Origin: Devosia sp.
Lineage (GTDB): Bacteria > Pseudomonadota > Alphaproteobacteria > Rhizobiales > Devosiaceae
Assembly: GCA_025352765.1 (NCBI GenBank)
Contig: JANXSI010000682.1
Location: 1-16,557 of the forward strand
Length of the DNA: 16,557 bases
Direction of reading: 5' to 3'
Every line of letters starts with the position of its first letter. Positions within the stretch are counted from its first letter, which is position 1. Position numbers and translations under genes: made by a program. This document shows, one piece after another, positions 7,304 through 16,557 of the stretch. The notes beneath the pieces were generated by a model, which worked only from the letters and a program-made list of their open reading frames with translations, was not told where the DNA came from and did not search any database.

Positions 7304-8043
7304 GCGGCAGGCTCGCGGGCCGGACGGCCATCGTCACCGGCGCGGCGCAGGGGCTCGGCGCGGCGATCGCGCAGCGCTTCGCCCGGGAAGGCGCGCGGCT
7401 GGCGCTGGTCGACTACAACGGGCCGGGTCTCGCCGAGACCGTCGCCGCCTGCGGCGGCAGCGCCACGGGGTTCGAGGCTGACCTCTCGAGCGCCGACTCG
7501 ACGCGCGACGTCATTGCGCGGATCTTCGGGCAAGTCGGCACGGCCGACACGCTGGTCCACAATGCGGCGATCCTGATTGAAACGCCGTTCGCCGACGAGG
7601 ACTTTTCGAGTTTCTTCAAGACGGTGAATGTCGGGCTGCAGGCCGGCTTCCAGTTCGCCCGCGCGCTCTGGCCTACCATGCAGACCAATCGCGGCGGGGC
7701 GCTGGTGTTCGTCTCGTCGCGCTCGGGCATTGAGGGCTTTGCCAGAGAGAGCGCCTATTGCGCCGCCAAGCACGCGCTCGAAGGCCTGTCGAAGTCGTTG
7801 GCGCTCGAAGGCGCGGCACATGGCATCCTGTCCCACACGGTGACGCCCGGCATGTACATGAAGACGCCGATGTCGGCGCGCAACTATAGCGACGAGCTCA
7901 AGGCCAAATGGGTCGACCCGATGCGGCTGACCTCGGCGTTCGTCGCGCTCGCCGAACGACGCGATGCGTCCCTCAGCGGTCAGCGCCTCGATGCTTGGGC
8001 GATGTCGCAATCGATCGACGGCGCGGAGACCGCGCACGCCTGA
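7300..8043 (+). CDS. Classical short-chain dehydrogenase/reductase (SDR)
   Basis: A 247-residue cytoplasmic oxidoreductase of usual classical SDR length. The cofactor motif T13-G14-A-A-Q-G18-L-G20 is intact. Asp38 at the end of the second strand favours NAD(H) over NADP(H). N88-A-A, catalytic Ser140 and Tyr153/Lys157 (YCAAK) complete the active site. The C-terminus (SGQRLDAWAMSQ near 226-237) replaces the common GQ-hydrophobic-DGG ending, suggesting a specialised subgroup. It starts with GTG inside a GTGA overlap with the second Gfo/Idh/MocA gene, so the two enzymes are likely coupled and may act in sequence. It is the last gene of the plus-strand block, 15 bp from the convergent block. Confidence 0.93.
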   Translation: MSGRLAGRTAIVTGAAQGLGAAIAQRFAREGARLALVDYNGPGLAETVAACGGSATGFEADLSSADSTRDVIARIFGQVGTADTLVHNAAILIETPFADEDFSSFFKTVNVGLQAGFQFARALWPTMQTNRGGALVFVSSRSGIEGFARESAYCAAKHALEGLSKSLALEGAAHGILSHTVTPGMYMKTPMSARNYSDELKAKWVDPMRLTSAFVALAERRDASLSGQRLDAWAMSQSIDGAETAHA

Positions 8044-8050
8044 GGCGGTG
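8035..8050. terminator. Small hairpin at the convergent operon junction (weak)
   Basis: CACGCC (8035-8040) can pair with GGCGGTG (8044-8050) around the SDR stop codon TGA, with one bulged G. No T-run follows on either strand, so this is at most a weak or Rho-assisted end. It is the only structure noted between two operons whose stop codons are 15 bp apart. Confidence 0.25.
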
Positions 8051-8058
8051 ATCGCGGG

Positions 8059-9723
8059 CTATCGCGCCGAGGCCGCGCCGGTGCGGCGGAAGTCGGCGTG
8101 GGCGTTCCAGCCGCCGGCGGGATCGCGCCAGACCATCTGGAACGAGCCCATGTTCCAGTCCCAGGGCGGCGTCGGCGCAAGCCGGATGCCGCGGGCGGTG
8201 AGATCGACTACGGTCTGCGGCGACAGCCGGCCTTCAACTGCGAGGATGTAGTCGTCGGTGAGCGGCAGCATGCGGGGGACGTCCGAGGCGGCGTCGGGCG
8301 TCATGCCGAAATCGAGGATATTGACCAGCATCTGGACCACCGTCGCGTAGACGTTGCCGGGGGTGCCGAGACCGAGCCAGGGCTTGCCGTCGCGCATGAC
8401 GAAGGTGTTGCCGATGATGTTGCGCATGCGCACGCCCGGCACGCGCCAGGTCTGGAAATGCGCGGCCATGGAACTGTGTTCGTGCGAGCCCATCATGGCG
8501 ACGCCGCCGACGGCAAAGCCGGGGATGCCGCCCGACTGGATGGTATTCATCATCTGGATGACGTTGCCGTGCGCATCGGCGATCGAGATCTCGCAACTGC
8601 CGAGCGGCGCCTTGCTGAGGCTCGACTTCGCCGCCGGCCAGCCGGTCGCCGCAAAGGCCGGGGCACCACTGCCGAGCCGCACGTGTTCGGTCAGGTCGGC
8701 GCGCGGGCGGCTCGAGCGAAGGATGTTGGCGAGGCTCCGGTGATAGGCCGGGTCCATCAGCGCGGCGGTCGCGTCCCCGAAGGCGACGGAATCGTGGAGG
8801 AAGCCGACGGCCTGTTCGGCGAGCCGCAGCAGATGGCCCATGTAGTAGACGTAATCGGCACCCATCGGCTCCATGCCGGCGACGCCCAGTTCGTCGAGGA
8901 CGCCGAGGATGATGGCGCAGAAGACTGCCTGCCGTTCCGGCGGGCCGAGGCTGACGATGTCGTGGCCGCGATGCGAAAAGCCGAGCGGGGTCTGCCAGCG
9001 CGGCGGATTGGCGGTCATGTGCTCGATCCGCACCGGCCAGCCGAGGGCGTTGCCGGCGGCGACGAAGTCGCGGGCCCAGCCCCCGGTGGTGAAGTGCTCG
9101 GGGCCAACGCTCGCGAGACTGCGCAGCGTCGCCGCGAGTTTTGGATTGCGCTGCACTTGGCCGACCGGCACCAAATGGCCATCGGGCATGAAGACCTCGC
9201 GGCCCTCGGCGAAATAGGTGAAGAACGGCGCGGCGAAGACGTTGACGCCGTATTCGAAGGACGAGACCGGGTGGCCCTCCTCGGCCCAGCGGATCGCCGG
9301 CGCGACGAGGCGGGCCCAGGGGAGCGAGCCGAATTTTTCGTACAGCGTGCCGAGGCCGGGCATGAAGCCGGGGATCGCCGCCTGCGGACCCGGCGCGTGT
9401 TCGCGGGCCCAGCCGCCGACGCCGTTGACCGGGCGAAACGGCGCAAGGTCGGGTGCGAGCGTGCCGAGCGCATTGAGCTGGTGCGTCGTGCGCGTCTGCT
9501 CGTCCCAATAGAGGCACGAGACCATGCCGGCATGGCTGGTGAGATGCGGTTCGACCGCGGCCTGCACCAAGGCCCCGGCAATCGCCGCATCGGCGGCGTT
9601 GCCGCCTTCGGCGAGGATCGCCATCACGGTTTCGGTGACGATCGGGTTGCCGGTGCTGGCGGCCATGCGGGGGCCGTGAACGACGGGCTTACGGCCCTGG
9701 TCGACGATATGGGGCGAGGTCAA
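8059..9723 (-). CDS. Divergent gamma-glutamyltransferase (GGT) family protein
   Basis: A 554-residue member of the GGT N-terminal-nucleophile hydrolase family, recognised from the N-terminus (GNPIVTETVMAILAEGGNAADAAIAGALVQAAVEPH..., read in pieces over 25-60), the IADAHGN strand after the processing site, and the end (MGSFQ near 525-529). In typical GGTs a Thr is both self-cleavage site and nucleophile; here the aligned stretch is G-S376-C377-E378-I-S380, so Ser or Cys would have to serve. The glycine-rich loop of normal enzymes reads SHAGMVSC (63-70). The Arg that binds the glutamate carboxylate is missing (LNALGTLAP, 83-91), and the Gly-Gly of the oxyanion loop reads GTPGN (453-457). No signal peptide is seen, so it is probably cytoplasmic. 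The start is TTG at 9723, overlapping the permease stop. A different amide or peptide substrate is likely. Confidence 0.88.
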   Translation of the reverse strand: MTSPHIVDQGRKPVVHGPRMAASTGNPIVTETVMAILAEGGNAADAAIAGALVQAAVEPHLTSHAGMVSCLYWDEQTRTTHQLNALGTLAPDLAPFRPVNGVGGWAREHAPGPQAAIPGFMPGLGTLYEKFGSLPWARLVAPAIRWAEEGHPVSSFEYGVNVFAAPFFTYFAEGREVFMPDGHLVPVGQVQRNPKLAATLRSLASVGPEHFTTGGWARDFVAAGNALGWPVRIEHMTANPPRWQTPLGFSHRGHDIVSLGPPERQAVFCAIILGVLDELGVAGMEPMGADYVYYMGHLLRLAEQAVGFLHDSVAFGDATAALMDPAYHRSLANILRSSRPRADLTEHVRLGSGAPAFAATGWPAAKSSLSKAPLGSCEISIADAHGNVIQMMNTIQSGGIPGFAVGGVAMMGSHEHSSMAAHFQTWRVPGVRMRNIIGNTFVMRDGKPWLGLGTPGNVYATVVQMLVNILDFGMTPDAASDVPRMLPLTDDYILAVEGRLSPQTVVDLTARGIRLAPTPPWDWNMGSFQMVWRDPAGGWNAHADFRRTGAASAR

Positions 9724-10601
9724 TCGCGGGGCTCCATGGCGTCGCGGAGGCCGTCGCCGAGGAAGTTGACGGCGAGCACGGTGAAGAGGATGCAGAGCCC
9801 CGGTGCCATCGCCAGCCACGGCGCCTGGCTGAGCCAGGGGCTCGCCGCGTTCAGCAGGTTGCCCCAGGTCGGCACCGGCGGCTGGATGCCGAAGCCGAGA
9901 AAGCTGAGCGCCGATTCGAGGAGGATGGCGCTGCCGACCGCGAGGGTGGCGGCGACGGTGATGGGGCCGACGGCATTGGGGAGGATGTGGCGGATGATGA
10001 GGCGGGGTCCGCTGGCGCCCAGCGCCCGCGCGGCCTCGACGAATTCGCGTTCGCGCAGCGCCAGGAACTGGCTGCGGACGAGCCGGGCGGTGCCCATCCA
10101 GATCAGCGCGCCGACGATCGCGACCAGCAGCGGCGGGCTCGGGCGGAAGAGGCCCGAGAGCAGCAGCACCAGCGGCAGGGTCGGGATCGACAGCATGACG
10201 TCGGTGAAGCGCATCAGGAGGGTGTCGACCCAGCCGCGATAGAAGCCCGACAGCGCGCCGACGAGGGTGCCGAGCAGCGTGGCGATGATGGCGCCGGCGA
10301 GGCCGACCGCGAGCGAGACGCGGCCGCCATAGATCAGCCGCGTCATGGCGTCGCGACCGAGTTCGTCGCTGCCCAGCCAATGGGCGGCGTTCATCGGGCC
10401 GGGCGAGCCGATGAGGTTAAAATCCTGGCCGTCGAAGGTGTAGGGAACCACATAGGGCCCGAAGATGACGATCAGTGCCTCGAGCACGAGGACGATCAGC
10501 CCGAGCACGGCGATCTTGTGCTTGAGGAAGCGGCGGACGACGCGGCGGCCGTAGGAATCGGGCGGCGCTTCAGCAAGCGTCGGCAGGGTCGTGTCAGCCA
10601 T
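9720..10601 (-). CDS. ABC transporter permease, DppC/OppC type, second system
   Basis: Inner-membrane subunit of 293 residues. The first membrane helix is at about 30-52. The DppC hallmark LGSDELGRDAMTRLIYGGR is at 76-94, and the EAA loop lies at about 184-216 (EREFVEAARALGAS...). FLGFGIQPPVPTWGNLL and a C-terminal LGDGLRDAMEPRD are family features. The ATG at 10601 is chosen because GAGGA sits six bases upstream (10612-10608); an in-frame extension to 10655 would add 18 non-conserved residues deep inside the DppB gene. It overlaps the DppB-type gene by eight bases and its stop overlaps the GGT-like start as TTGA. Confidence 0.94.
   Translation of the reverse strand: MADTTLPTLAEAPPDSYGRRVVRRFLKHKIAVLGLIVLVLEALIVIFGPYVVPYTFDGQDFNLIGSPGPMNAAHWLGSDELGRDAMTRLIYGGRVSLAVGLAGAIIATLLGTLVGALSGFYRGWVDTLLMRFTDVMLSIPTLPLVLLLSGLFRPSPPLLVAIVGALIWMGTARLVRSQFLALREREFVEAARALGASGPRLIIRHILPNAVGPITVAATLAVGSAILLESALSFLGFGIQPPVPTWGNLLNAASPWLSQAPWLAMAPGLCILFTVLAVNFLGDGLRDAMEPRD
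9732..9735 (-). promoter_or_regulatory. Shine-Dalgarno supporting the TTG start of the GGT-like gene
   Basis: On the minus strand GGAG lies eight bases before the TTG at 9723-9721, within the last codons of the permease. The first in-frame ATG (9666) falls inside the conserved N-terminal GGT motif and is too late, so the TTG is preferred. Confidence 0.55.
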
Positions 10602-11547
10602 AGCGGATCCTCGGGTCGAGCGCCGCGTAAGCGAGATCGGCGACGATGTTGGCAATGACGATGCCGAGCGAGCCCATCATCATCAGCCCCATCAGCATGG
10701 GGTAGTCGCGGCCATTCATGCTCTCCATGAACAGCCGACCGATGCCGGGCCAGGCGAACACGGTCTCGGTGATGACGGCGCCCGAAATGACGGAGGCGAA
10801 ATCGACCGCGATGACCGTGACGGCCGGGATCAGCGCGTTGCGCAGGGCATGGAGGAACACCACGCCGCTCTCGCTGCGGCCCTTGGCGTAGGCGGTGCGG
10901 ATGTAGTCCTGGTTGAGCACGTCCATCATGCCGGCGCGGACGAACCGGCTCCAGCTGGCGACGGTCGCGAGCGACAGCACGGCGGCGGGCATCACCAGAT
11001 GCGCGAGCCGATCGCCGAAGGTGCCGTTGCCGATCGACTGGTAGCCGGCGGAGGGGAGCCAGCCGAGCTCGACCGAGAACAGCAGCTGGAGCAGCAGTGC
11101 CAGCCAGAACACCGGGGTCGAGATGCCGGCAAACGAGATCAGCGTCAGGGTCGTGTCGAGCTTGCTCCCGCGGCGCGAGGCCGAGACGATGCCGAGGGGA
11201 ATGGCGATCAAGAGCGAAATGATCAGCGCGAGGCCGCCCAGTTCGAGCGTCGGGCCGAGGCGGACGAGGATCTCGCCGAGCACCGGCTTGCCGCTGCGGA
11301 TCGAAAAGCCCCAGTCGCCGGTGACCATGGCCTTGAGCCACAGCACGTATTGCATCGGCACCGGCTGATCGAGGCCGTAGCGGGCGGCGATCTGCTGGAG
11401 GGCCTCGGGGCTGACCGAGGGGTTGTCGGCATAGACGTCGAGCGGACCGCCCGGCGCCAGATGCACGATCGTGAACAGGATCAGCGAAATGCCGAACAGG
11501 AGCGGGATCGCTCCGAGGAGCCGGCGCACGATGAAGCCGAGACTCAT
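10594..11547 (-). CDS. ABC transporter permease, DppB/OppB type, second system
   Basis: Inner-membrane subunit of 317 residues. It opens with MSLGFIVRRLLGAIPLLFGI, the usual DppB start with the first helix at about 9-30, followed by the large periplasmic loop and five more hydrophobic segments. The EAA loop is at about 209-243 (DVLNQDYIRTAYAKGRSE...), and AWPGIGRLF at 265-273 is the family signature. GGAGG at 11556-11552 precedes the ATG with a short four-base spacing. It is separated from the upstream binding-protein gene by a perfect hairpin with a T-rich tail, which probably lowers its expression relative to the receptor. Confidence 0.95.
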   Translation of the reverse strand: MSLGFIVRRLLGAIPLLFGISLILFTIVHLAPGGPLDVYADNPSVSPEALQQIAARYGLDQPVPMQYVLWLKAMVTGDWGFSIRSGKPVLGEILVRLGPTLELGGLALIISLLIAIPLGIVSASRRGSKLDTTLTLISFAGISTPVFWLALLLQLLFSVELGWLPSAGYQSIGNGTFGDRLAHLVMPAAVLSLATVASWSRFVRAGMMDVLNQDYIRTAYAKGRSESGVVFLHALRNALIPAVTVIAVDFASVISGAVITETVFAWPGIGRLFMESMNGRDYPMLMGLMMMGSLGIVIANIVADLAYAALDPRIRYG

Positions 11548-11570
11548 GCCGCCTCCAGGTGGAAAACAAA

Positions 11571-11597
11571 GGTCTCCGGCAATCTATGCCGGAGACC
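11571..11597 (-). terminator. Hairpin with T-rich tail between second binding protein and permease
   Basis: GGTCTCCGGC and GCCGGAGACC form a perfect 10-bp stem with a 7-nt loop (11581-11587). Read on the minus strand, the transcribed direction, the stem is followed at once by TTTGTTTT (11570-11563). This resembles a Rho-independent terminator, about 20 bases after the binding-protein stop. As the permease gene follows within 16 bases of the T-run, partial read-through is expected: an attenuator giving excess receptor. Confidence 0.8.
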
Positions 11598-11617
11598 GGG
11601 TTGCGAGAAGGGTGAGA

Positions 11618-13231
11618 TCAGGACTCGATGTACCAGGCGGCCGTGTCGACGAAATTGGTCATGTTCGTCGGGTTGGGCACGAAGTTCTTGAGAGTCTTGA
11701 GCTTGGCGATGAGCGCCACGTTGGTGGTCAGCGGGATCGTCGGCAGGTCGGTGGCGATGATCTTCTGGAACTCGGTCGCTGCGGTCTTGCGGGCCGCCGG
11801 GTCGAGCGTGTTCTCGAAGGCCTTCAGCGCCGCGTCGAGATCGGGGTTGGAGTAGGACTGGCCGTTATTGGCGCCGCCCGTGCCCCAGAACACCGAGTAG
11901 ACCGGGTCGGCCGAGGTGATCCAGCGGCCATAGATCAGGTCGTAGCCGCCCTTGTAGCGGGCCTCGCGATAGGCGACGCCGCTCTGGTTGTTGGCCACGG
12001 CCTCGATGCCGATGGCCTTGAGCTCGGTGATGATCACCTGCTGCACCAGTTCGTCGTCGGCGCGGCCGGCCTGCACCATGAACTTGTAGCTGAGCTTGTT
12101 GCCGTCCTTGGCGCGGATGCCGTCGCTGCCCATGGCATAGCCGGCGTCATCGAGGGTCTTGTTGGCAGCGGCGACGTCGAAGTCGAGCACCGGGGTGCTG
12201 TCGTCGTAGAACTCGAACACCGGCACGACCGGGGACTTGATCGGCTTGGGGTAGCCGCCCTGGGCCTTGGAGAGGACCGTGCGGTCGATCGCCTGGGCGA
12301 TGGCCTTGCGCACGGCGAGGTCGGCGAGCGTGGGGTTCTTGAAGTTGAAGTCGAGGTGCTGCCAGCTGAGCAGCGGCCCGGTGATCAGCTCGATGCGATC
12401 GACGCCGGTCAGCTGCTGCGCCTGGTTGTAGGGGGTCTGGACGACGAGATCGACTTCGCCCGACTTGAGCTGGGTGACGAGCGTATTGGTGTCGGGGATC
12501 ATCTTGAAGACGATGCCGTCGAGGTAGGGCAGGGCATCGCCGTTCTCGGCCTTCTTCCAGTAGCCGTCATAGCGCTCGAGCGCGACGTACTGGCCGGTGA
12601 CGAATTCCTTGACCTTGAACGGGCCGGTGCCGATCGGGGTCTGGTTGTAGCTCGAGGTGTTGAGGTCGGTGCCTTCCAGCGCGTGCTTGGGGAAGATACC
12701 GAAGGTGAACAGCGTCGAGGCGAAGGTCGGCAGAATGGTGTTGTAGTTGACGACGACAGTGAGGTCATCGGGGGTATCGATCGACTCGACTTCGGACGAA
12801 CCGTCCTTGGATTCGGCGATGAACTTTTCGTCCTTGACCGCTTCCCAGGTGTATTTGACGTCGGCCGAGGTGAAGGGCTTGCCGTCGTGCCAGGTGACGC
12901 CGGGGCGGAGCTTGTAGCTGACCTTCATGGTCTTGCCGTCGGCGGCAACGACGATGCCGCCATTGGCAATGGTCGGCACTTCGGTGGCGAGCACCGGCAC
13001 GTACTTGGCGTCCTTGTCGGGCGCGAGGAGACCCTCGACCACGGCGGCCTGGGCATCGCCGAGGAAGCCGGTCGAATAGACGTTCATGGTGTCGATCTCG
13101 TAGGTGAGACCAACCGTGAGCGTGCCGCCCTTCTGCTGCGCCCAAGCGGGGATCGCATGCATCACGGTCGCGGCGGCAGTCGATGCCAGCATGGCCTGAA
13201 TGGCCGTGCGGCGGGTCATCTTCATTGTCAT
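11618..13231 (-). CDS. ABC transporter substrate-binding protein, family 5 (SBP_bac_5), second system
   Basis: Periplasmic receptor of 537 residues, normal for DppA/OppA-like proteins. The N-terminus has a twin-arginine pair (M-T-R7-R8-T-A-I-Q) before a moderately hydrophobic stretch and A-W-A at 29-31, so export by Tat is possible and cleavage after Ala31 likely. The mature protein begins KGGTLTVGLTYEIDTMNVYS, and the family motif appears near 103-122 (MKVSYKLRPGVTWHDGKPF). There are no cysteines, in contrast to the first receptor. AAAGGGA upstream of the ATG at 13231 serves as ribosome-binding site. Its place beside a GGT-like protein and a DUF885-like peptidase candidate suggests a peptide or amide ligand, perhaps gamma-glutamyl-like, but this is inference. 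Confidence 0.95.
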   Translation of the reverse strand: MTMKMTRRTAIQAMLASTAAATVMHAIPAWAQQKGGTLTVGLTYEIDTMNVYSTGFLGDAQAAVVEGLLAPDKDAKYVPVLATEVPTIANGGIVVAADGKTMKVSYKLRPGVTWHDGKPFTSADVKYTWEAVKDEKFIAESKDGSSEVESIDTPDDLTVVVNYNTILPTFASTLFTFGIFPKHALEGTDLNTSSYNQTPIGTGPFKVKEFVTGQYVALERYDGYWKKAENGDALPYLDGIVFKMIPDTNTLVTQLKSGEVDLVVQTPYNQAQQLTGVDRIELITGPLLSWQHLDFNFKNPTLADLAVRKAIAQAIDRTVLSKAQGGYPKPIKSPVVPVFEFYDDSTPVLDFDVAAANKTLDDAGYAMGSDGIRAKDGNKLSYKFMVQAGRADDELVQQVIITELKAIGIEAVANNQSGVAYREARYKGGYDLIYGRWITSADPVYSVFWGTGGANNGQSYSNPDLDAALKAFENTLDPAARKTAATEFQKIIATDLPTIPLTTNVALIAKLKTLKNFVPNPTNMTNFVDTAAWYIES

Positions 13232-13304
13232 GACAGTCGTCCCTTTTCCCTTTGGTGCCCCGATTGGGGATTGGCGTGTCTACGGTCGCCGGCCGGTCCC
13301 CGGT

Positions 13305-14246
<942 letters not shown>

Positions 14247-14294
14247 GGTGCGTCAGACCGAAGGCACGCAATGCCAGAAAAAATCCGCTTTGTG

Positions 14295-14312
14295 CGCATT
14301 TGAACTCATGCG
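14295..14312. promoter_or_regulatory. Possible operator: interrupted palindrome upstream of the dehydrogenase operon
   Basis: CGCAT (14295-14299) and ATGCG (14308-14312) are perfect inverted halves separated by eight bases, about 50 bp upstream of the dehydrogenase start. The 18-bp span would suit a dimeric regulator. A five-base half-site can arise by chance, so this is a candidate only. Confidence 0.25.
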
Positions 14313-14348
14313 GTAAGCAAACGCGGCACCACGCCCAAATTTGAGGCA

Positions 14349-14385
14349 GGCCGCAAAACGCCAGCCTTTCTGCCGGGGTGCGGCC
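14349..14385 (-). terminator. Inverted repeat downstream of the ATPase gene (weak terminator candidate)
   Basis: GGCCGCA (14349-14355) pairs perfectly with TGCGGCC (14379-14385) around a 23-nt loop. On the minus strand it lies about 40 bases past the DppF-like stop. There is no adjacent T-run, so it could be a Rho-dependent end or a stabilising stem. Confidence 0.35.
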
Positions 14386-14405
14386 AGGACGGGATGATGA
14401 AGCGG

Positions 14406-14424
14406 GATTGGCCGTAAGGCCGAT

Positions 14425-14425
<1 letters not shown>
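14406..14425 (-). terminator. Short hairpin at the ATPase stop codon (weak)
   Basis: GGCC (14410-14413, extended by GAT at 14406-14408) pairs with GGCC (14418-14421, extended by ATC at 14423-14425) around a four-base loop. In the transcribed minus strand one A-C mismatch interrupts the stem, and no T-run follows. It touches the last base of the TAG stop. Confidence 0.25.
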
Positions 14426-16425
<2,000 letters not shown>

Positions 16426-16429
<4 letters not shown>

Positions 16430-16557
16430 GGGTTGAGCTGCCCCGCCCGGTCCATCTCCTGGCCGACCCAGGCGAGCGGGACGTGTCCGAAGCTCAGCAG
16501 CGTGTCGTGGAATTCGATGAGGTCGCCGTTCCAGCGGCGGCGCAGCGCCTTGATGCC
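16426..16557 (-). CDS. C-terminus of a DUF885-family protein (partial)
   Basis: The last 43 residues of a gene running off the right edge. The pattern IKALRRRW...IEFHDTLLSFGHVPLAWV resembles the C-terminal end of DUF885 proteins, where a helix with several arginines is followed by FHD, a short turn, G-x-x-P-L and a final helix. Full-length DUF885 proteins are about 550-600 residues and are thought to be metallopeptidase-like, but the catalytic part lies outside this window. The TGA stop overlaps the TTG start of the DppD-like ATPase gene, placing it in the same operon. A peptidase in this position would fit intracellular breakdown of the imported solute. Confidence 0.65.

Larger units (their letters stand above)
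14247..14424 (-). other. 178-bp intergenic region between ATPase gene and dehydrogenase gene
   Basis: This is the longest non-coding stretch in the window. It probably holds the end of the ATPase transcript and a promoter for the dehydrogenase-receptor-permease-GGT genes, but no convincing -35/-10 pair or sigma-54 site could be picked out. Its middle is less GC-rich than the flanking genes. Seen in it are an inverted repeat CGCAT-N8-ATGCG (14295-14312), GGCA-N5-TGCC (14263-14275), a 7-bp stem with 23-nt loop (14349-14385) and a short hairpin at the ATPase stop (14406-14425). A short minus-strand reading frame through it overlaps the ATPase gene and is not supported. Confidence 0.5.

Noticed and set aside
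8098..10242. Plus-strand open frame of 714 codons
   Set aside because: It is antisense to the GGT-like and DppC-type genes, which have clear family motifs; composition is that of a GC-driven shadow.
13258..13269. CCCC-GATT-GGGG hairpin between dehydrogenase and second receptor
   Set aside because: The four-base stem has no T-run and sits just upstream of the ribosome-binding site; too short to call a regulatory element.
14356..14372. Possible sigma-54 promoter (TGGC...TTGC-like bases)
   Set aside because: The spacing between the GG and GC elements is six bases rather than the required ten.

Overview
The window looks like an accessory nutrient-uptake region of a high-GC Gram-negative bacterium, most likely an alphaproteobacterium of the Hyphomicrobiales type. 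This is inferred from the base composition (roughly two-thirds G+C by eye), strong third-position GC, dense stop/start overlaps and the type of transport operons. No rRNA, tRNA, insertion sequence, phage gene or CRISPR array was seen. Almost every base is coding, and two gene blocks converge at about 8.05 kb with only 15 bp between them.

Plus-strand block (1-8043): the end of an unknown gene overlaps a GntR/FCD regulator. It is followed by an NAD-dependent epimerase/dehydratase-type extended SDR, a Gfo/Idh/MocA oxidoreductase, a family-5 (peptide/nickel/oligosaccharide-type) substrate-binding protein, two DppB/DppC-type permeases, a second Gfo/Idh/MocA oxidoreductase and a classical SDR. ATGA or GTGA overlaps join most of these, so they read as one operon. 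The enzymes suggest uptake and NAD(P)-linked oxidation or epimerisation of a carbohydrate-like or opine-like solute rather than simple peptide use. The block carries no transporter ATPase.

Minus-strand block (16557-8059, read right to left): the C-terminus of a DUF885-like protein, DppD-like and DppF-like ATPases, a 178-bp gap, a GhrA-like 2-hydroxyacid dehydrogenase, a second family-5 binding protein, DppB/DppC-type permeases and a divergent gamma-glutamyltransferase homologue. This is a complete ABC importer with associated hydrolases and a dehydrogenase. The two ATPases could energise one or both permease pairs.

The most notable points are as follows. (1) In both operons a perfect 10-bp stem with a 7-nt loop sits immediately after the binding-protein gene and before the first permease, with unrelated sequences. 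(2) The gamma-glutamyltransferase homologue has lost several hallmark active-site motifs. (3) One binding protein has four cysteines and a Sec signal, while the other has none and a Tat-like signal. (4) Two minus-strand genes start at TTG inside a TTGA overlap. Nothing here is a clearly new defence or mobile system. The best candidate for undescribed biology is the pair of linked uptake/catabolic operons and the unusual GGT-like enzyme.
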